From Aaosphaeria pasadenensis (Eukaryota > Ascomycota > Dothideomycetes > Pleosporales): a stretch of 64,000 bases of DNA. Of the stretch, positions 11,802 to 22,800 are shown in pieces (position 1 is the stretch's first letter; each line of letters opens with the position of its first letter). The stretch lies in the NCBI GenBank assembly GCA_022813625.1, contig JAKLMB010000006.1:62001-126000 (forward strand), written 5' to 3'. The notes below the pieces were generated by a model. It ran no database searches. It had not been told where the DNA came from and saw only the letters and a list, made by a program, of their open reading frames with translations. Position numbers and translations under genes: made by a program.

Positions 11802-13251
11802 AGTTTCGCTCGCAGTTCCTCTGAAATGTTACGGTGTTCGAGCACTTTGACATCATCTTCGGGGTTTAAGTACTGTCGCCTTGCGAAATATTTCGATACT
11901 TCTTTTAAGAACTCAACAAACCCATTGAACGGGAGATGACCCTCAACAGCACTGGAAGGATTACCGCATCAGTCCATTTCGCGGATATTGATGTACCGCC
12001 GGGTGGAGCCCAAGCATACGGCTTCTTGTAGGAATCTCCTATCTCCATCTCGAATGGGTCTCGGTGCGGAAATTTCTTTAGCAGTACCGTAGGGCGTCAT
12101 TGTGTCGATTTGCGGCCTTGGTATTCCTTGCGCTGATCCATCGTGCGGATTTGGAAAAGCAACTCGTCCAGGAACCAAACTCGAAGGCGGGCGACCATAC
12201 AAATCAACCCCCTTAGCTGTTTCGACTTGTTCAATACCTCACAAGAAGTGACGATTTGCACACGAAGTACATTGAGTGAAAACCAGGGCAACCCCAAACC
12301 ATGGTAACGGTAAAGCTTGTCCCGAGAGCTTGATACATATATTGACTGGTCGGTTCCATCGTCGTTGGGCCCGCCCTCAATGTCGTAAAATGAAAAAAAA
12401 AAAAACCTGTTTCCGGCCTCTGGGAACAGGTCGCCGCAATGTTTCAATATTTCACGTTCTTTGGCACTTCTTTTTCGGTTTGTAATTACGTGAATGCCCT
12501 CATCCGGAGGTCAATTGGGAGACTTGGCAATGATCTAAATCCCCGCAGGGTCTGGAGATTTGAAATATCTTCATCGCGTATGATTCTAAAAGGGTGTTCA
12601 CCTCGCAGCAATGGGAAGTGGTCGTAGCATACGAGCCGTTGTAGCCAAGAGAGTACGACTTTAGGATTGGGAATCTTCACGTCCTCATCATTTGCTCTCA
12701 CCCGGACGCGACCGCCACTGCTGCCTAACAATTGTCATTATCTGGTTGGCTGGCCGAAACAGCAATGCCTCACTGTCAGAGGTCTGCGGCATGTTGGGGG
12801 AGGGGAAAGACAGCACTACCAATTGGAAGAACTACCAATTGGAAGAACAGCAAGTGGATTGGGTAAGGTGTTGATCAATGCTCTCTCTGACAGAAAGTAT
12901 GAATGCATGCATCAATGCGGCGCTCCCGAACGTTCGTTATCGTGCACAAGGGCCAGGATTTCGTAGTGGAGGGCAATGAAATTGAGTTCAATAGGTATTG
13001 GCGCAAAAAGATTCATGATTATTGTAGATGGGAACGCTATCCAGAAATAAATGATTGCACAGCGATTCTTACAAGTACTCAGTTAGAGGCTTCCTATAGA
13101 ATCTTTCACAGTGGCACAGCGGACTTGACGTCATGAGTGCCCAGCTTTTGAGGCGTAGTAAATTGCGAGATAACTTCAAATATCGACATCAAAGTCCTTT
13201 CAAATGTCCCGTATACAAGTACAAGAAGATAATGCAGTTCTCTTCTCTCCC
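11802..13251. other. Intergenic, 1.45 kb, unresolved short frames
   Basis: Upstream of the F-box-like gene (-) and downstream of the thiolase (-). Minus-strand frames at 12486-12731 (81 codons) and 12097-12447 (116 codons) could not be joined by a credible intron. A poly-A run lies near 12391 and a 16-bp tandem duplication at 12815-12846. Confidence 0.5.
12815..12846. repeat. 16-bp tandem duplication
   Basis: The unit ACTACCAATTGGAAGA occurs twice with no spacer. Its core CCAATTGG is a palindrome. Confidence 0.9.
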
Positions 13252-14757
13252 TTACTCAGCAACCCAGACCGCGGCCATGCCCATTCTGAAATTCGTTAGC
13301 TTCTGGCGTCTCAACAAGAATGGGGATTGTATGCTTACCCGGTACCAATACACATGGATGTGACACCGACGCTCTTTCCTGTCCGCTTGAGCTCCGTCAA
13401 GAGTGTGCTGACCTGTCTTGCACCAGTAACACCAAGAGGATGTCCGAATGCGATGGCTCCACCCTTAGGGTTAATCTTGGCCTTATCCAAACCGAGCTCG
13501 TTGATGCAGTACAAGCACTGGCTCGCGAAAGCCTCGTTGATCTCGTAGATGTCGACGTCGTCCTTGTCAAGGCCAGTCTTTCCAAGAACAACAGGGATAG
13601 CGGCGGCTGGGCCGACGCCCATGAGTAGCGGTGGCACGCCAACAATAGATGCCTGGACGAACTTGCCGATGATCTTCTGGCCGAGGCGCTCTGCGGTGCT
13701 GCGCTTCATGAGAAGAACGGCAGCGGCACCATCGGAAATCTGAGAGGCATTTCCGGCATGGATTGAGCCATCCTTCGAGAATGCAGGTCGGATCTTGGCC
13801 AAAGACTCTGCTGTGATGCCCTCTCGGACGCCATCATCCTTGGAAACGGTGATCTCCTTCTCCTCATCGGTCTTAGGGTCTGTCCACTTCACCTTCAAGG
13901 GTGCAATCTCCTCGTCGAAGAGACCCTTCTTCTGGGCCTCGATGGCCTTCTGGAAACTCTCTGCAGCGAATTTGTCCTGGTCTGCCCTGGCAATGCCCTT
14001 GCTCTTTGCCATCTTCTCCGACAAGACACCCATTGGAACCTTGCAGTTGGCAGCCTCCTTGTGGCTTTCGAGGAGCTCTGAGAACTCAGTAACGGCTTGT
14101 GGGCCATACTGCTGGCTCATGCTCTCTGCACCGGCACCGATGCCAATCTCGATCATGCCGGACTTGATGGCGTTGGCAATGTCCACACATGCCTGGAGAC
14201 CCGAAGAGCATTGTCGGTTCAACGACTTGCATGATGTGCTAACAGGGAATCCAGCTGCGAGGGCCGCGGCACGGAACTCAGTTGCGCCACCACCGGGTGC
14301 AAGCACAGCGCCAACAGCGATATCTTCAACGAGTTTGGGGTCGATGCCGGAACGCTCGATAAGGGTCTTGAATGCACCGTGGAGAAGATCAGCGGCCGCG
14401 GTGTCCTTGAATCCACCCTTTCCGCCTTTCGTGAAGGGGGTGCGGAGGGCGCATGTTACGACAACCTGTCGTATTCGTGTCAGTACTGCGATCAGACGTT
14501 TCGAGTACGATATCGTCGCTGTGACGACTATGGGAGCAACGTAGGCTCTCTTCAGCCGATTGGATCAGTACATACATCATCAGCATGCTTCTCAAGAAGC
14601 CCTTGCCTTCCCTTCTTGCCACTGAGGTGGCCGGTGACCTGCGAAAGGCGCTCCTGCGCTGTGAAAGCGTCAGCGTTCCATCACAACCCGATATGACATC
14701 GTGCCAGTGCTATGGAGCTTACGAACCTTGAGAATTGCGTCCGGTCTGGTTTGCCAT
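13252..14757 (-). CDS. pot1: Peroxisomal 3-ketoacyl-CoA thiolase with PTS2
   Basis: Acetyl-CoA C-acyltransferase of fatty-acid beta-oxidation: 3-ketoacyl-CoA plus CoA gives acetyl-CoA and a shortened acyl-CoA. Four exons give 424 aa: 14727-14757, 14576-14658, 13339-14465, 13285-13252. The first donor is GTTCGT and the others are gtatgt and gtaagc; frames close at every join. Residues 14-22 read RLSQVTGHL, an exact PTS2 peroxisomal import signal (R-L-x5-H-L). Thiolase signatures follow: the nucleophile region NRQCSSGLQA, NEAFASQ, GHPLGVTGAR and the C-terminal CIGTGMG loop split by the last intron. Length and motifs fit peroxisomal KAT rather than cytosolic Erg10. Only the short first exon is less certain. 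Confidence 0.95.
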
Positions 14758-15410
14758 GATTGAAGTATATAAATGATAGAAATCCGAGTATAATACAAGT
14801 TCTGAATAGTATTTACCGTATAGATAGAAAGAGGGAGTAGGAGGTGCAGCCGGGCCCTTTCTTTTATTATGGAAGCTCGCGCTGAGGTCATGCCGAGGTG
14901 ACTGCCTCTTCTAGAATAGCGCCAAACGCAGCGTTTCTACTTTCACATGCAGCACTTCCATCACATGCTATGCGGTGCACCATTGTCAACTATCATGTGG
15001 ACAGCATTACAAACATATGGCTCCAGAGCTTATAGAAGAGTCTGTAAATCATTCAGAACCCAAGAGATTTAGGGTCTCTGAGCGTCCGGCAATGCGTACT
15101 AATGTCTGCTCCACATGAAGCTAGTTGACCCCTGCGGTACACTCAGGTTCGGGATTGTATACTTCCACGATATGGACATTGAACGCTTCCATACAATCAT
15201 TTATATGTGTAACACTGAGCGTGGATCTAAACAATAACAGATAGATGATCATAGCCATCTGGCGTGGCTAAGCATATTTGGCCGAAGCCGTCCTACCCTT
15301 CTTCTGGAAAGCTGCTACTGTAATCGAGAATAAAAATGTTCGTCATTACCAGTGTGATCATTAATCGCTCCGCAAACGCCATGCTTTTGAATCAAATCAC
15401 CCCGCAAAGA
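14758..15410. other. Intergenic, 0.65 kb
   Basis: Promoter side of the thiolase gene and 3' side of the WBP2-like gene. No coding or RNA feature was seen. Confidence 0.6.
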
Positions 15411-16454
15411 TTATCGTCGATCATTCCCATCCGCATCCCGAAGTCTCCGCTCAAGCTCGTCGGCCACGCTTTCTCTCTGGACCTCTTCGTATCCTGGTGG
15501 TGGTTCCGAAGGAGGCTCAAAGGTCTCTTGTTGCGGGCTCCGGGCCGTACTCGACTTCTCGTCTCTGGGAGGCGATGATGGCGCTACGACGCTGTCGCGT
15601 GGAGGAGGTGGACTAGATGGAGCGTCCACACGTCCGGTAGAATTCTGCCCCCTCGTATCCTCGTATGCTGGCAAGTCCTCTAGATGTACTGAGTTGAGGT
15701 TCACTCCCGACAACGCTCCTCCCCCTCTTCCACCTCCAAGTTCTGCTCCATCGCCTGAGGTCAGGCCACTCTCTCTTGCCACATCGAAAGCTTGCCGTAA
15801 TCGCTCGCGTAGCCTCTCAAAAGTCGTAGAGAAGTCGAAGGCGCCCCCCTCCTTGAATTCCATTGTGACCTCCAACTCGGCAAACTGTGCTGGTATTCCT
15901 CCACCGTAGACAGGCTGTATGACTGCTTCCCACTTGTTCGCACCAAACCATGGAGCCGTGACGCGGGAGTCTTGTACGTTTAGGATCGGGACAGCGAAGG
16001 ATTGGAACTCTGGCGTGGGCGAGACGGGTAGATAGACTATCTGTCACGGGTCAGCTTCACCGATGGCGAGATGGGTTACATGGTGCGCGCATACTCGTCT
16101 ATTCGTGAGATGTACCACGCCTGACTTGCATTGAACAGAGTAAGCCTGGCTCGGGGGATTTCGATTGGAGCTCTGTAGCGACAAGGTTGTTCGTGGAGGC
16201 GATACATAGAGGCTCTGCTCGCCAGGCAGCGGAGTGTATCCACCGCTCTCGGTGAGCATCACCCAACTGCTCTTTCTGTTAGATTTGCTCTTCCGCATCT
16301 TGAGGTTTCGAGAAATCTCCGATGTGATTATAACAATTCGGCCCCCCAGTAGCTACACACGATTTGCGGGGTAGACGTTACAGGTGGGGAGAGGGGCGGC
16401 GAAGAGGTAAAACACATCGATCGAGAGGAGCGAGTATACTCACTTTATGGACAT
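15411..16454 (-). CDS. WBP2-like protein (WW-domain-binding protein 2 family)
   Basis: Predicted 273 aa from exons 16444-16454, 16095-16275 and 15411-16040. Introns are 16276-16443 (gtgagt...acag) and 16041-16094 (gtatgc...acag). The protein starts MSIKKSSWVMLTESGG, then a GRAM/PH-like beta domain: YVSPP, GVVHLTNRR, IVYLP, FAVPILNVQDSRVTAPWFG, VEVTMEFKEGGAFDF-type strands. This is the fold of WBP2 and fungal homologues. The tail is Pro/Ser-rich with two WW-binding motifs, LPAY (residues about 185-188) and PPGY near the C-terminus. These would let it bind Nedd4/Rsp5-type ubiquitin ligases. The 11-nt first exon is inferred from the frame and from the conserved start of the family. Confidence 0.88.
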
Positions 16455-17318
16455 TTTGGGTCGGTACTTGCACTCGACTTGGTGTGACAGAGTGGTTCCT
16501 TGGACTACAGTAGCCTTGCCCCCTCTTTCAGTATGCTCTTCGCTTGTGGGCAGCCCTGCAAAGTAATGATCTTGGGACGCCGTGAGTCGTTAGGGTGTTG
16601 GGAACGGGCAAGAGTGCGGTACGGCTGGGCCACGCGGCGAGCCGTCTGGTATGGCCTAGTGCGAGATATCTACTGTCTACTGTGCAGAACAGTACCGGTA
16701 CATACACTTTAGAGTCGGTTGGGAGTTGCTGCAAGGACGGGCCGACGTCCGCGTCGAATCAGAGATATTGGTGCGGCTAAAGCGCGGATGCTGATGCGAG
16801 TGATGGCTTGTTGCGCGAAAGTTTAGGGTTTAGGGGTTTTGGGATTGCGGGGACTTTGTCACTCGAGTCTTGGTGGCGTTGCGCCGACAGTGCCAATCGC
16901 GGTAAACGAATAATAAATCCCTGGGCCCTGACTAGGAACAAACCGTCAACAGGTATTGATTTGTCGCTGACGGGAGGTCTTCAAGCACGTTTATGTAGTA
17001 CGCAGAAACCATATGCACAAACGTTGAAGGATTTCTGAATCGATGGGTTGGATTAAAGTTGTCGCCGGTGCCTTGTGGTCGGGTCGGATCGCCCACATCT
17101 TATAGAGGTCTTGTGATTCTTCCCAACGGGTTACGAGTATATACACAACGTAGTCGGCTTGCGTCATCACGACAATAGGTACCAAGCAGCAAGCGTTCTT
17201 GATTTGACATGGCCAGAATCATATCTTGCCACTCAATGGTTGATTCATTGGAAAGAAACAGTCAATTTGTCGACGACGACAAAGTCCCTGTACTCATTGG
17301 CCACGTGCGGAGACAGCT
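16455..17318. other. Intergenic, 0.86 kb
   Basis: Upstream region of the WBP2-like gene and 3' flank of the MACPF-like gene. No gene recognised. Confidence 0.6.
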
Positions 17319-19872
17319 CTACACGTCGTTCCTTTTCCATATACCACTAATCCTCGCCAGGACATGCCCATGCCCTACTGTATTTATCCAGCTCCCAGAT
17401 AGTCCTACAAACTTCCACACGGCTCTTCCATCAGGCGGCTCATTAGAGATGTGAACTAGGCCCACTGGGGCGTTCCCCTCCCACTGCTTCCACGAGAGCC
17501 GCTCCGTCGTCTGTCCATCGATCTCGTCGAAGAACGTAATTCCAGCAATGTAGCCTGAGCCTGGGACGTATGCCACCTCAATCTTGGTGATGTCGACGTT
17601 GCCGAGCTCGAGTGCTTTGAAGCTTGCAGCGTCGTCTGAGTCACTGTGATGCAGGTGACCAATGTGGTGGACACAGCCGTCTGCCTTCGCAGCTGAGGGG
17701 TCATCTTGCACGCGGGCAAGTCCAATCGTCCCGATGGCATTCTCTGTCTGCTTCAAGGCGGACTTAGACAGCCAGCCAGTCAAGGAGTGAGGACGGTACC
17801 TGTGAAGAGATATGCGCCGCAGCGGGTTGAGACCTTTTGTTCCCTTTGGCTCCGTGAGCTCCAGGGTGCTGAAGTCTTCGTACTTGCTGGCACCAAATTT
17901 CCGACTCAAATCGTCTTCGCTGGCTTTTGGATCGCCAACCATGTCCGGTTCAAACCAGATATTGTCCTCGCCACCAGCAAATGCTATCGTCTTCAGGTAC
18001 GCACCATCCGTGGAGAGGTCGGATAGTATATCATTGTGAATCGGCACTGGAAGGCGTTCCTTCAGAACCTGTGGGTATGCATAGTTTGGGCGCTTCATTC
18101 GGGTTGATTTGGTTCTGTCGTCGTACTCTGCGTACGCAAGATGTGGATGATCGACCAGTCTTGATGCCTATCGATATTGTTAGCAAATATCATCTGTTAT
18201 TCTGATCTTGCGGAACATGCCTCTTCAGTTATCAAAGTCATAGCCTCTCTACACAAAAGACGGGCCTCATTTAACGCGACGGGCTCAGGTGGTATTGGGT
18301 CGCGCCGCATGTTGTTCTCGAGAAGATTCCATCCCAACGTGCCCTCTTCAACATCAAATGTGTAAGCACGCTCTATTCCATTGGTTTCTACTGCCTTGGT
18401 GTCGCAGGGTGACCCGTTGGCAATTGAAGAACGGGAAGTGATACCGGTCGGGGTCGCCGCCATCCTGGTCAAAAGAGGAGAAGGCTTGGTCGTAGTATCT
18501 TTATCCTTGGCCAGTATCTTCGACGCAGATGATCTGAGCTTGTATTGCGAAGGATTTTGGAGCACTGTAGATATATTAGTTCCATTTCGAATGTCAGACT
18601 CCATCGCACTAACTCTCTCCAATTCGTTTCCACAATTTTTTGTAGTTCATCAGTGCGTCGAATAGATCAGCGGTATAAAGCGAGCAAGGTACATAATTGA
18701 GAATGATGACCGGCTCCTCGTATCTTTGCTTGCCGTCTTTGTTGTTTTCGCCCCCTTTTTGGTTGGCCGGACTAGACTCCCAAATTCGTCGTTCTTCCAC
18801 GAGCCGATTCCACTTCCATACTTGGAAGGATCTGAGAGATGTGTATCTTGTGAGAATAGCCTGGGTTCTTGCGGATGATCGAGCTACCATAGATGGGAAT
18901 GCATTCGCAACGGCTACCACGGTCTTGATGGTCCATGGCACTCCGGGTTTCTTGATCTCGCCGCCGCCGACCCAATTGACGGAGATCGAAATCTCTGTAT
19001 TCTTCAGGGTCTCGGCGTGGTCTTTACCAAATGACTCGCTCGCTCCAACCTCAAGCGTGGGAGGACCGACGGCTAGTTGCACATCCACTGCTTGTTTGAC
19101 AGCCTTGAACCTGCTCTTATCGTTTACTTTGACAGAAATGACGGCGTTGAACTCGCCCCCTTCCATAAAGCCAGAGATGAAGGAATCCCCATATACTTCC
19201 GTGAATCTGTCAAGCGGAAGGCCCGGAATATCCTGGAAATCCATATCTTTGATTGCGGAACGAGGATCATTGTTAACGGTGACAGAAACAACGTAGTTGA
19301 GGTCGCTATCCAGAACCTTTGTCTCATTGACGAACGAGGCATTGCCGTTACCATGAATTGTCCCATATTTTATCGACATCGAAGTTGAAATGTTCAACGC
19401 ATCCATTATGTCACTAACGTTCTCAATTGCCCTGGTCGAGTAGGTGACGCTTTGACTTGTCAAAGGAGACGGTGCTCTCGGAATATCGAATGGTACTATG
19501 TCCGCTACAGCCGACACTACATCTGTTGCACTACCTAGAGCTTGCCTAGGGGTGGGTAGGGGGGATAAGAGGCCATTCTTTGCTTCGGATATGCTATTCG
19601 CAGGAACCGAGGGCACGTTTTCAGTGCCCTTGGCGCTCCCATCGAGCCCTTCTGTCGAGGGCAAATTGACGAGACTCCTGTTTTGTTGACCTGGATCGGT
19701 TGGGGACTCGCTCTCTTTTCCCGAGAGCACCCGTACTGCATCCTCCAGGCGTATTTCTTGTGTGTACGTATTGAAGCCTTGTCCGATCTGAGAAGAAATT
19801 AGCTGAACTCTTCGAAATAGACAGTTAGTGTCATACGCGCATTGCATTCGTATAAGGTGCCGTCAAGGACAT
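17319..19872 (-). CDS. MACPF-like domain protein, 800 aa
   Basis: Four exons: 19837-19872, 18614-19787, 18221-18564, 17319-18167. Introns: 19788-19836 (gtatga, actaac branch, tcag), 18565-18613 (gttagt, actaat branch, acag) and 18168-18220, which is GC-AG (gcatgt, tgctaac branch, atag). The start MSLTAPYTNAM joins IGQGFNTYTQEIRLEDAV in frame. Residues about 207-222 read VYGDSFISGFMEGGEF, which fits the MACPF/perforin signature (Y-G-x-x-[FY]-x6-G-G). The flanking strands (FNAVISVKV, ISISVNWVGGGEIK) agree. The final ~280 residues form an unassigned beta-rich region. No signal peptide is visible. Whether it forms pores is unknown; fungal members are implicated in development, defence or no known process. 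Confidence 0.83.
18168..18220 (-). other. GC-AG intron
   Basis: Exon end GAG is followed by gcatgt instead of GT; a perfect tgctaac branch and an atag acceptor follow, 53 nt in all. The join restores one frame from ITEE to ASRLVDHP. No GT donor in the region keeps that frame. Confidence 0.75.
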
Positions 19873-21047
19873 TCTTGCGATATTTGATCAGTTTTGTGCT
19901 CGATGTAACAGTGTAATTCGGCACTGATGACTACTAAAATGACTATAAAGAGTTGGATAGTGGGCGTTGATGATCATGGATTGATCTAAAGGCAGGAGAG
20001 ACCAAGTCTGTGAGTGTTAGCCACTGAGAGTCATTCATTATATAAGTTCACTGCCTTGAAATGTAAAACACCACCAACCAATAAATTGTACAAGGGCGTC
20101 TATAGCTAGTAACAGGCGTATAGCTGCGCCTGAAATCTCGACGATCTTCACACGTGAGGTCAGACAGATCCTATGTGCCACAGCTGCACTGCCAGTCTCC
20201 CTTGGTCCACATCCTTCATACATTGCCACCTGCTGCGCCCAGGAGGTGGTGCAACTAACAAACAGAAGTATAGAGGATTCATATAATACTCATTATACCT
20301 GTTGGGCGCACTGTTCGCAGGAGTTGTAGTGCAACCTCAGTGCATCCTGTCCTGGCTTGAGCCTGTTTGTGTATGCTCTGGTGTCTCGCACGGTATTGTG
20401 GAAGTTGAGCTGAAGTGTTAAATTGCGTCCTTCTCGTAATTCATTTAACTTGTGAGTTTTGGTGTTACCTCGTGCGAGAAAGCAGATACCGGTACTGCAA
20501 GACAGACCAACTGCTCTGTGCCTCATTTTGCGAAGGACTTCTTTGAAAGTGACTGACTATGGAAATGAGCATGACTTGAATACAACCAAAAAGGCAATAA
20601 TCTGACAGGGAGGCCTGGAAGGCGTATATATTGGTTGAAAACATGATAGTCAGATTGAGGCACGTAGGAGCACGGGACTGTCATTAGGTGACGGGCGCCT
20701 GATTGATGTAATTCTGATTCTAATTGAATATCACTTGATTGGGTCTAGTTGTACGGCGAGTTCCTGTCTATTGGTAATGATGGCATTGCAGATATACTTG
20801 ATGGTCGAAGAGCTATTGGAAAATGGTGATTTGCTGTCAAGTCCAGAGAATAACTAGGTCAGGAGTTGAACGGCGAACCACGGCACAACTACGAATAGGT
20901 GTTGCTGGCTTGTGCAGGTGCTTGGCGTACTGGTGGTCTACTAACAGATCGATTCCTCAACCATTACCCCTTCTGCATGACGCAAATGTTCCGAAACGAA
21001 ACGCATTCTTCCTCATCATGTAAATAATATTATTTGGAGTACGCACA
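19873..21047. other. Intergenic, 1.2 kb, with a possible small gene
   Basis: Shared upstream region of the MACPF-like gene (-) and dlt1 (+). A weak two-exon minus-strand candidate at 20038-20526 is listed separately. Nothing else was recognised. Confidence 0.5.
20038..20526 (-). CDS. Possible small two-exon gene, unknown product
   Basis: An ATG in a reasonable context (caaaATG) at 20526 opens 76 codons rich in basic residues and Cys. A gt...cag intron (about 20230-20298) joins it in phase to a 64-codon frame ending at 20038, giving about 140 aa. No family is recognised, base usage is not distinctly coding, and a different internal intron is equally possible. It may be chance. Confidence 0.2.
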
Positions 21048-22358
21048 ATGCGCATCCCTCTCTTTCGCATATGGTATAGCACCACCTATACTGTTATCTT
21101 CTTTATCCTAATAATCCTCCTCGCCGTCACACCCGGAGATACCATATACCAATCGATCCGCGTCAAAGAGCTCCAGAAGCTATTCGTTATCGGCGGTGCA
21201 TATGTCTTGACCTTTCTCATTGTGCTCCTGGTGTATTCGACCCGCATATATACAAACAGAACAGTCCTCGCCGCGATACCGAAGCCCTATGTACCGATCG
21301 AAGATGGAGAAGTCGGAAGGATGGTTAGGAAGATGATAGTGAAAGCACTCAAGAGAAGTGCAATTATAGCCTGGGACTCACGACCTCGAGACCTTAGTAG
21401 GACTGTGAAAGATGTAGCTGCCGAGGAGGAACGACCGATGACCGCAGAGCGCGACCGCAAGCGTTGGAGCCATGTCAAGGCGGCCACGGTGATACCTGTA
21501 TCCGCGAAGTCACCACCATGGGGTCATATATCTCACTCAGGCTGGGCTTCACCTTCATCACCCGATCTTCCGAGTCTACAGTACTGGAAAGTCGTCACCG
21601 AGCTTCCTAACCTCATCGAAGCAAAAGCCGTCGCATTGGCTCCCCCGGACCCAGCGGTTGACAGTCCATTCCATCCTCGCGACAATGGACCGATGTTGCC
21701 AGATGCTAGTGTCGTCGCACTTCTTCAAAGACCACGTACAATGGGATTGCGCCAGTATCTCGGTCGTCTCTCGTCGTTCGGACTCATCAATCCCCCAGCT
21801 CTCGGCCCAGATTTCCTCTCACAATACGAGTATGCGCGTTTCTCTACGCAGGCCCTCACCGAGGCGGAATTTCGAGACATCATGGCAGTATTCGCGGACA
21901 TACTCAATGGCATGACACATCTGGACCCTTCAGTCATCGAAGAAGCCAGAGCAGCAAGTTTTGGTTCGGATACACAGAGTCTCTCATCCTCAATATCATC
22001 GGATTCTTCCGGGTTACCCGTGGACTGGCGCACACCACGGGTTCATCCTCGTTCCGACTCTAATCGCAGTAGTCAGGCATCACCTTATGGCCATGGGAGC
22101 GAAAGCCCACAGACATTACGAACCGCACCATCGATGCACCGGAACGTCAGCTCCAGCTATTATACATTGCCGAGGTCACCCTCAGAGAGGTCCTTCGCTT
22201 CTGGGTCCGTTAAAAGGCTATCGATCCAACGGAGTCCCTCAACCATTTTACCGAACTCATCATCTTCCTCACTAAGGTCTGCAAGGTCCGTCGTACGATT
22301 GCGCTCAGGGTCTGCAGAGGGCGAGCTGCCGTATCAGTACGATATTGCAAATAGGTGA
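21048..22358 (+). CDS. dlt1: DLT1 family membrane protein (defect at low temperature 1)
   Basis: Intronless, 436 aa. Two N-terminal membrane segments, residues about 12-30 (YTVIFFILIILLAVTPG) and 45-66 (LFVIGGAYVLTFLIVLLVY), precede a cytosolic domain containing IPKPYVPIEDGEVG, the hallmark segment of the fungal Dlt1 family. The C-terminal ~130 residues are Ser-rich and disordered, with many phosphorylatable sites. In yeast, loss of Dlt1 causes cold-sensitive growth, but the molecular role is not established. The start is the first ATG with two hydrophobic helices downstream. The gene is convergent with the flavin monooxygenase. Confidence 0.9.
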   Translation: MRIPLFRIWYSTTYTVIFFILIILLAVTPGDTIYQSIRVKELQKLFVIGGAYVLTFLIVLLVYSTRIYTNRTVLAAIPKPYVPIEDGEVGRMVRKMIVKALKRSAIIAWDSRPRDLSRTVKDVAAEEERPMTAERDRKRWSHVKAATVIPVSAKSPPWGHISHSGWASPSSPDLPSLQYWKVVTELPNLIEAKAVALAPPDPAVDSPFHPRDNGPMLPDASVVALLQRPRTMGLRQYLGRLSSFGLINPPALGPDFLSQYEYARFSTQALTEAEFRDIMAVFADILNGMTHLDPSVIEEARAASFGSDTQSLSSSISSDSSGLPVDWRTPRVHPRSDSNRSSQASPYGHGSESPQTLRTAPSMHRNVSSSYYTLPRSPSERSFASGSVKRLSIQRSPSTILPNSSSSSLRSARSVVRLRSGSAEGELPYQYDIANR

Positions 22359-22800
22359 AGGATTCCGAAGTCCTCACTCTTGATCAGACCGGAATGCATC
22401 AAGATAGAAGCTACATCCAAACAACTACGGTTGGCTCTATTAGGGCCTGAATCAACCACAACGCACTCCACATGAGAAGGAGCATAGCGATTGGTCGCCA
22501 TTGAAAAATTCCATGATACCCCATAATTTATCAATAGTATAATTTAATCGAAATGTCGCCCTTGACATGGGCACAAGTTAATAGAGTAATGCATGTTTCC
22601 CACGCTTGCAGTCCATCCTTGTGTAGTAGTCATGCTAGTGAGTAACGACCGAAGAGTGATTCTTGTGCCAGGTTTGTACCCATACCCAAGGCAGTTGTCT
22701 ATGCAGATATCTTTTGTCTACTTCTCCATAATCTCATCCGTCACGGAGATGCTTAAATAAGTATCTCCGCTAACTTGAATGTAGAAGCCACACCGAAAAC
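22359..22800. other. Convergent 3' intergenic, 0.44 kb
   Basis: Holds the 3' UTRs of dlt1 (+) and the monooxygenase (-). No other feature was seen. Confidence 0.6.
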
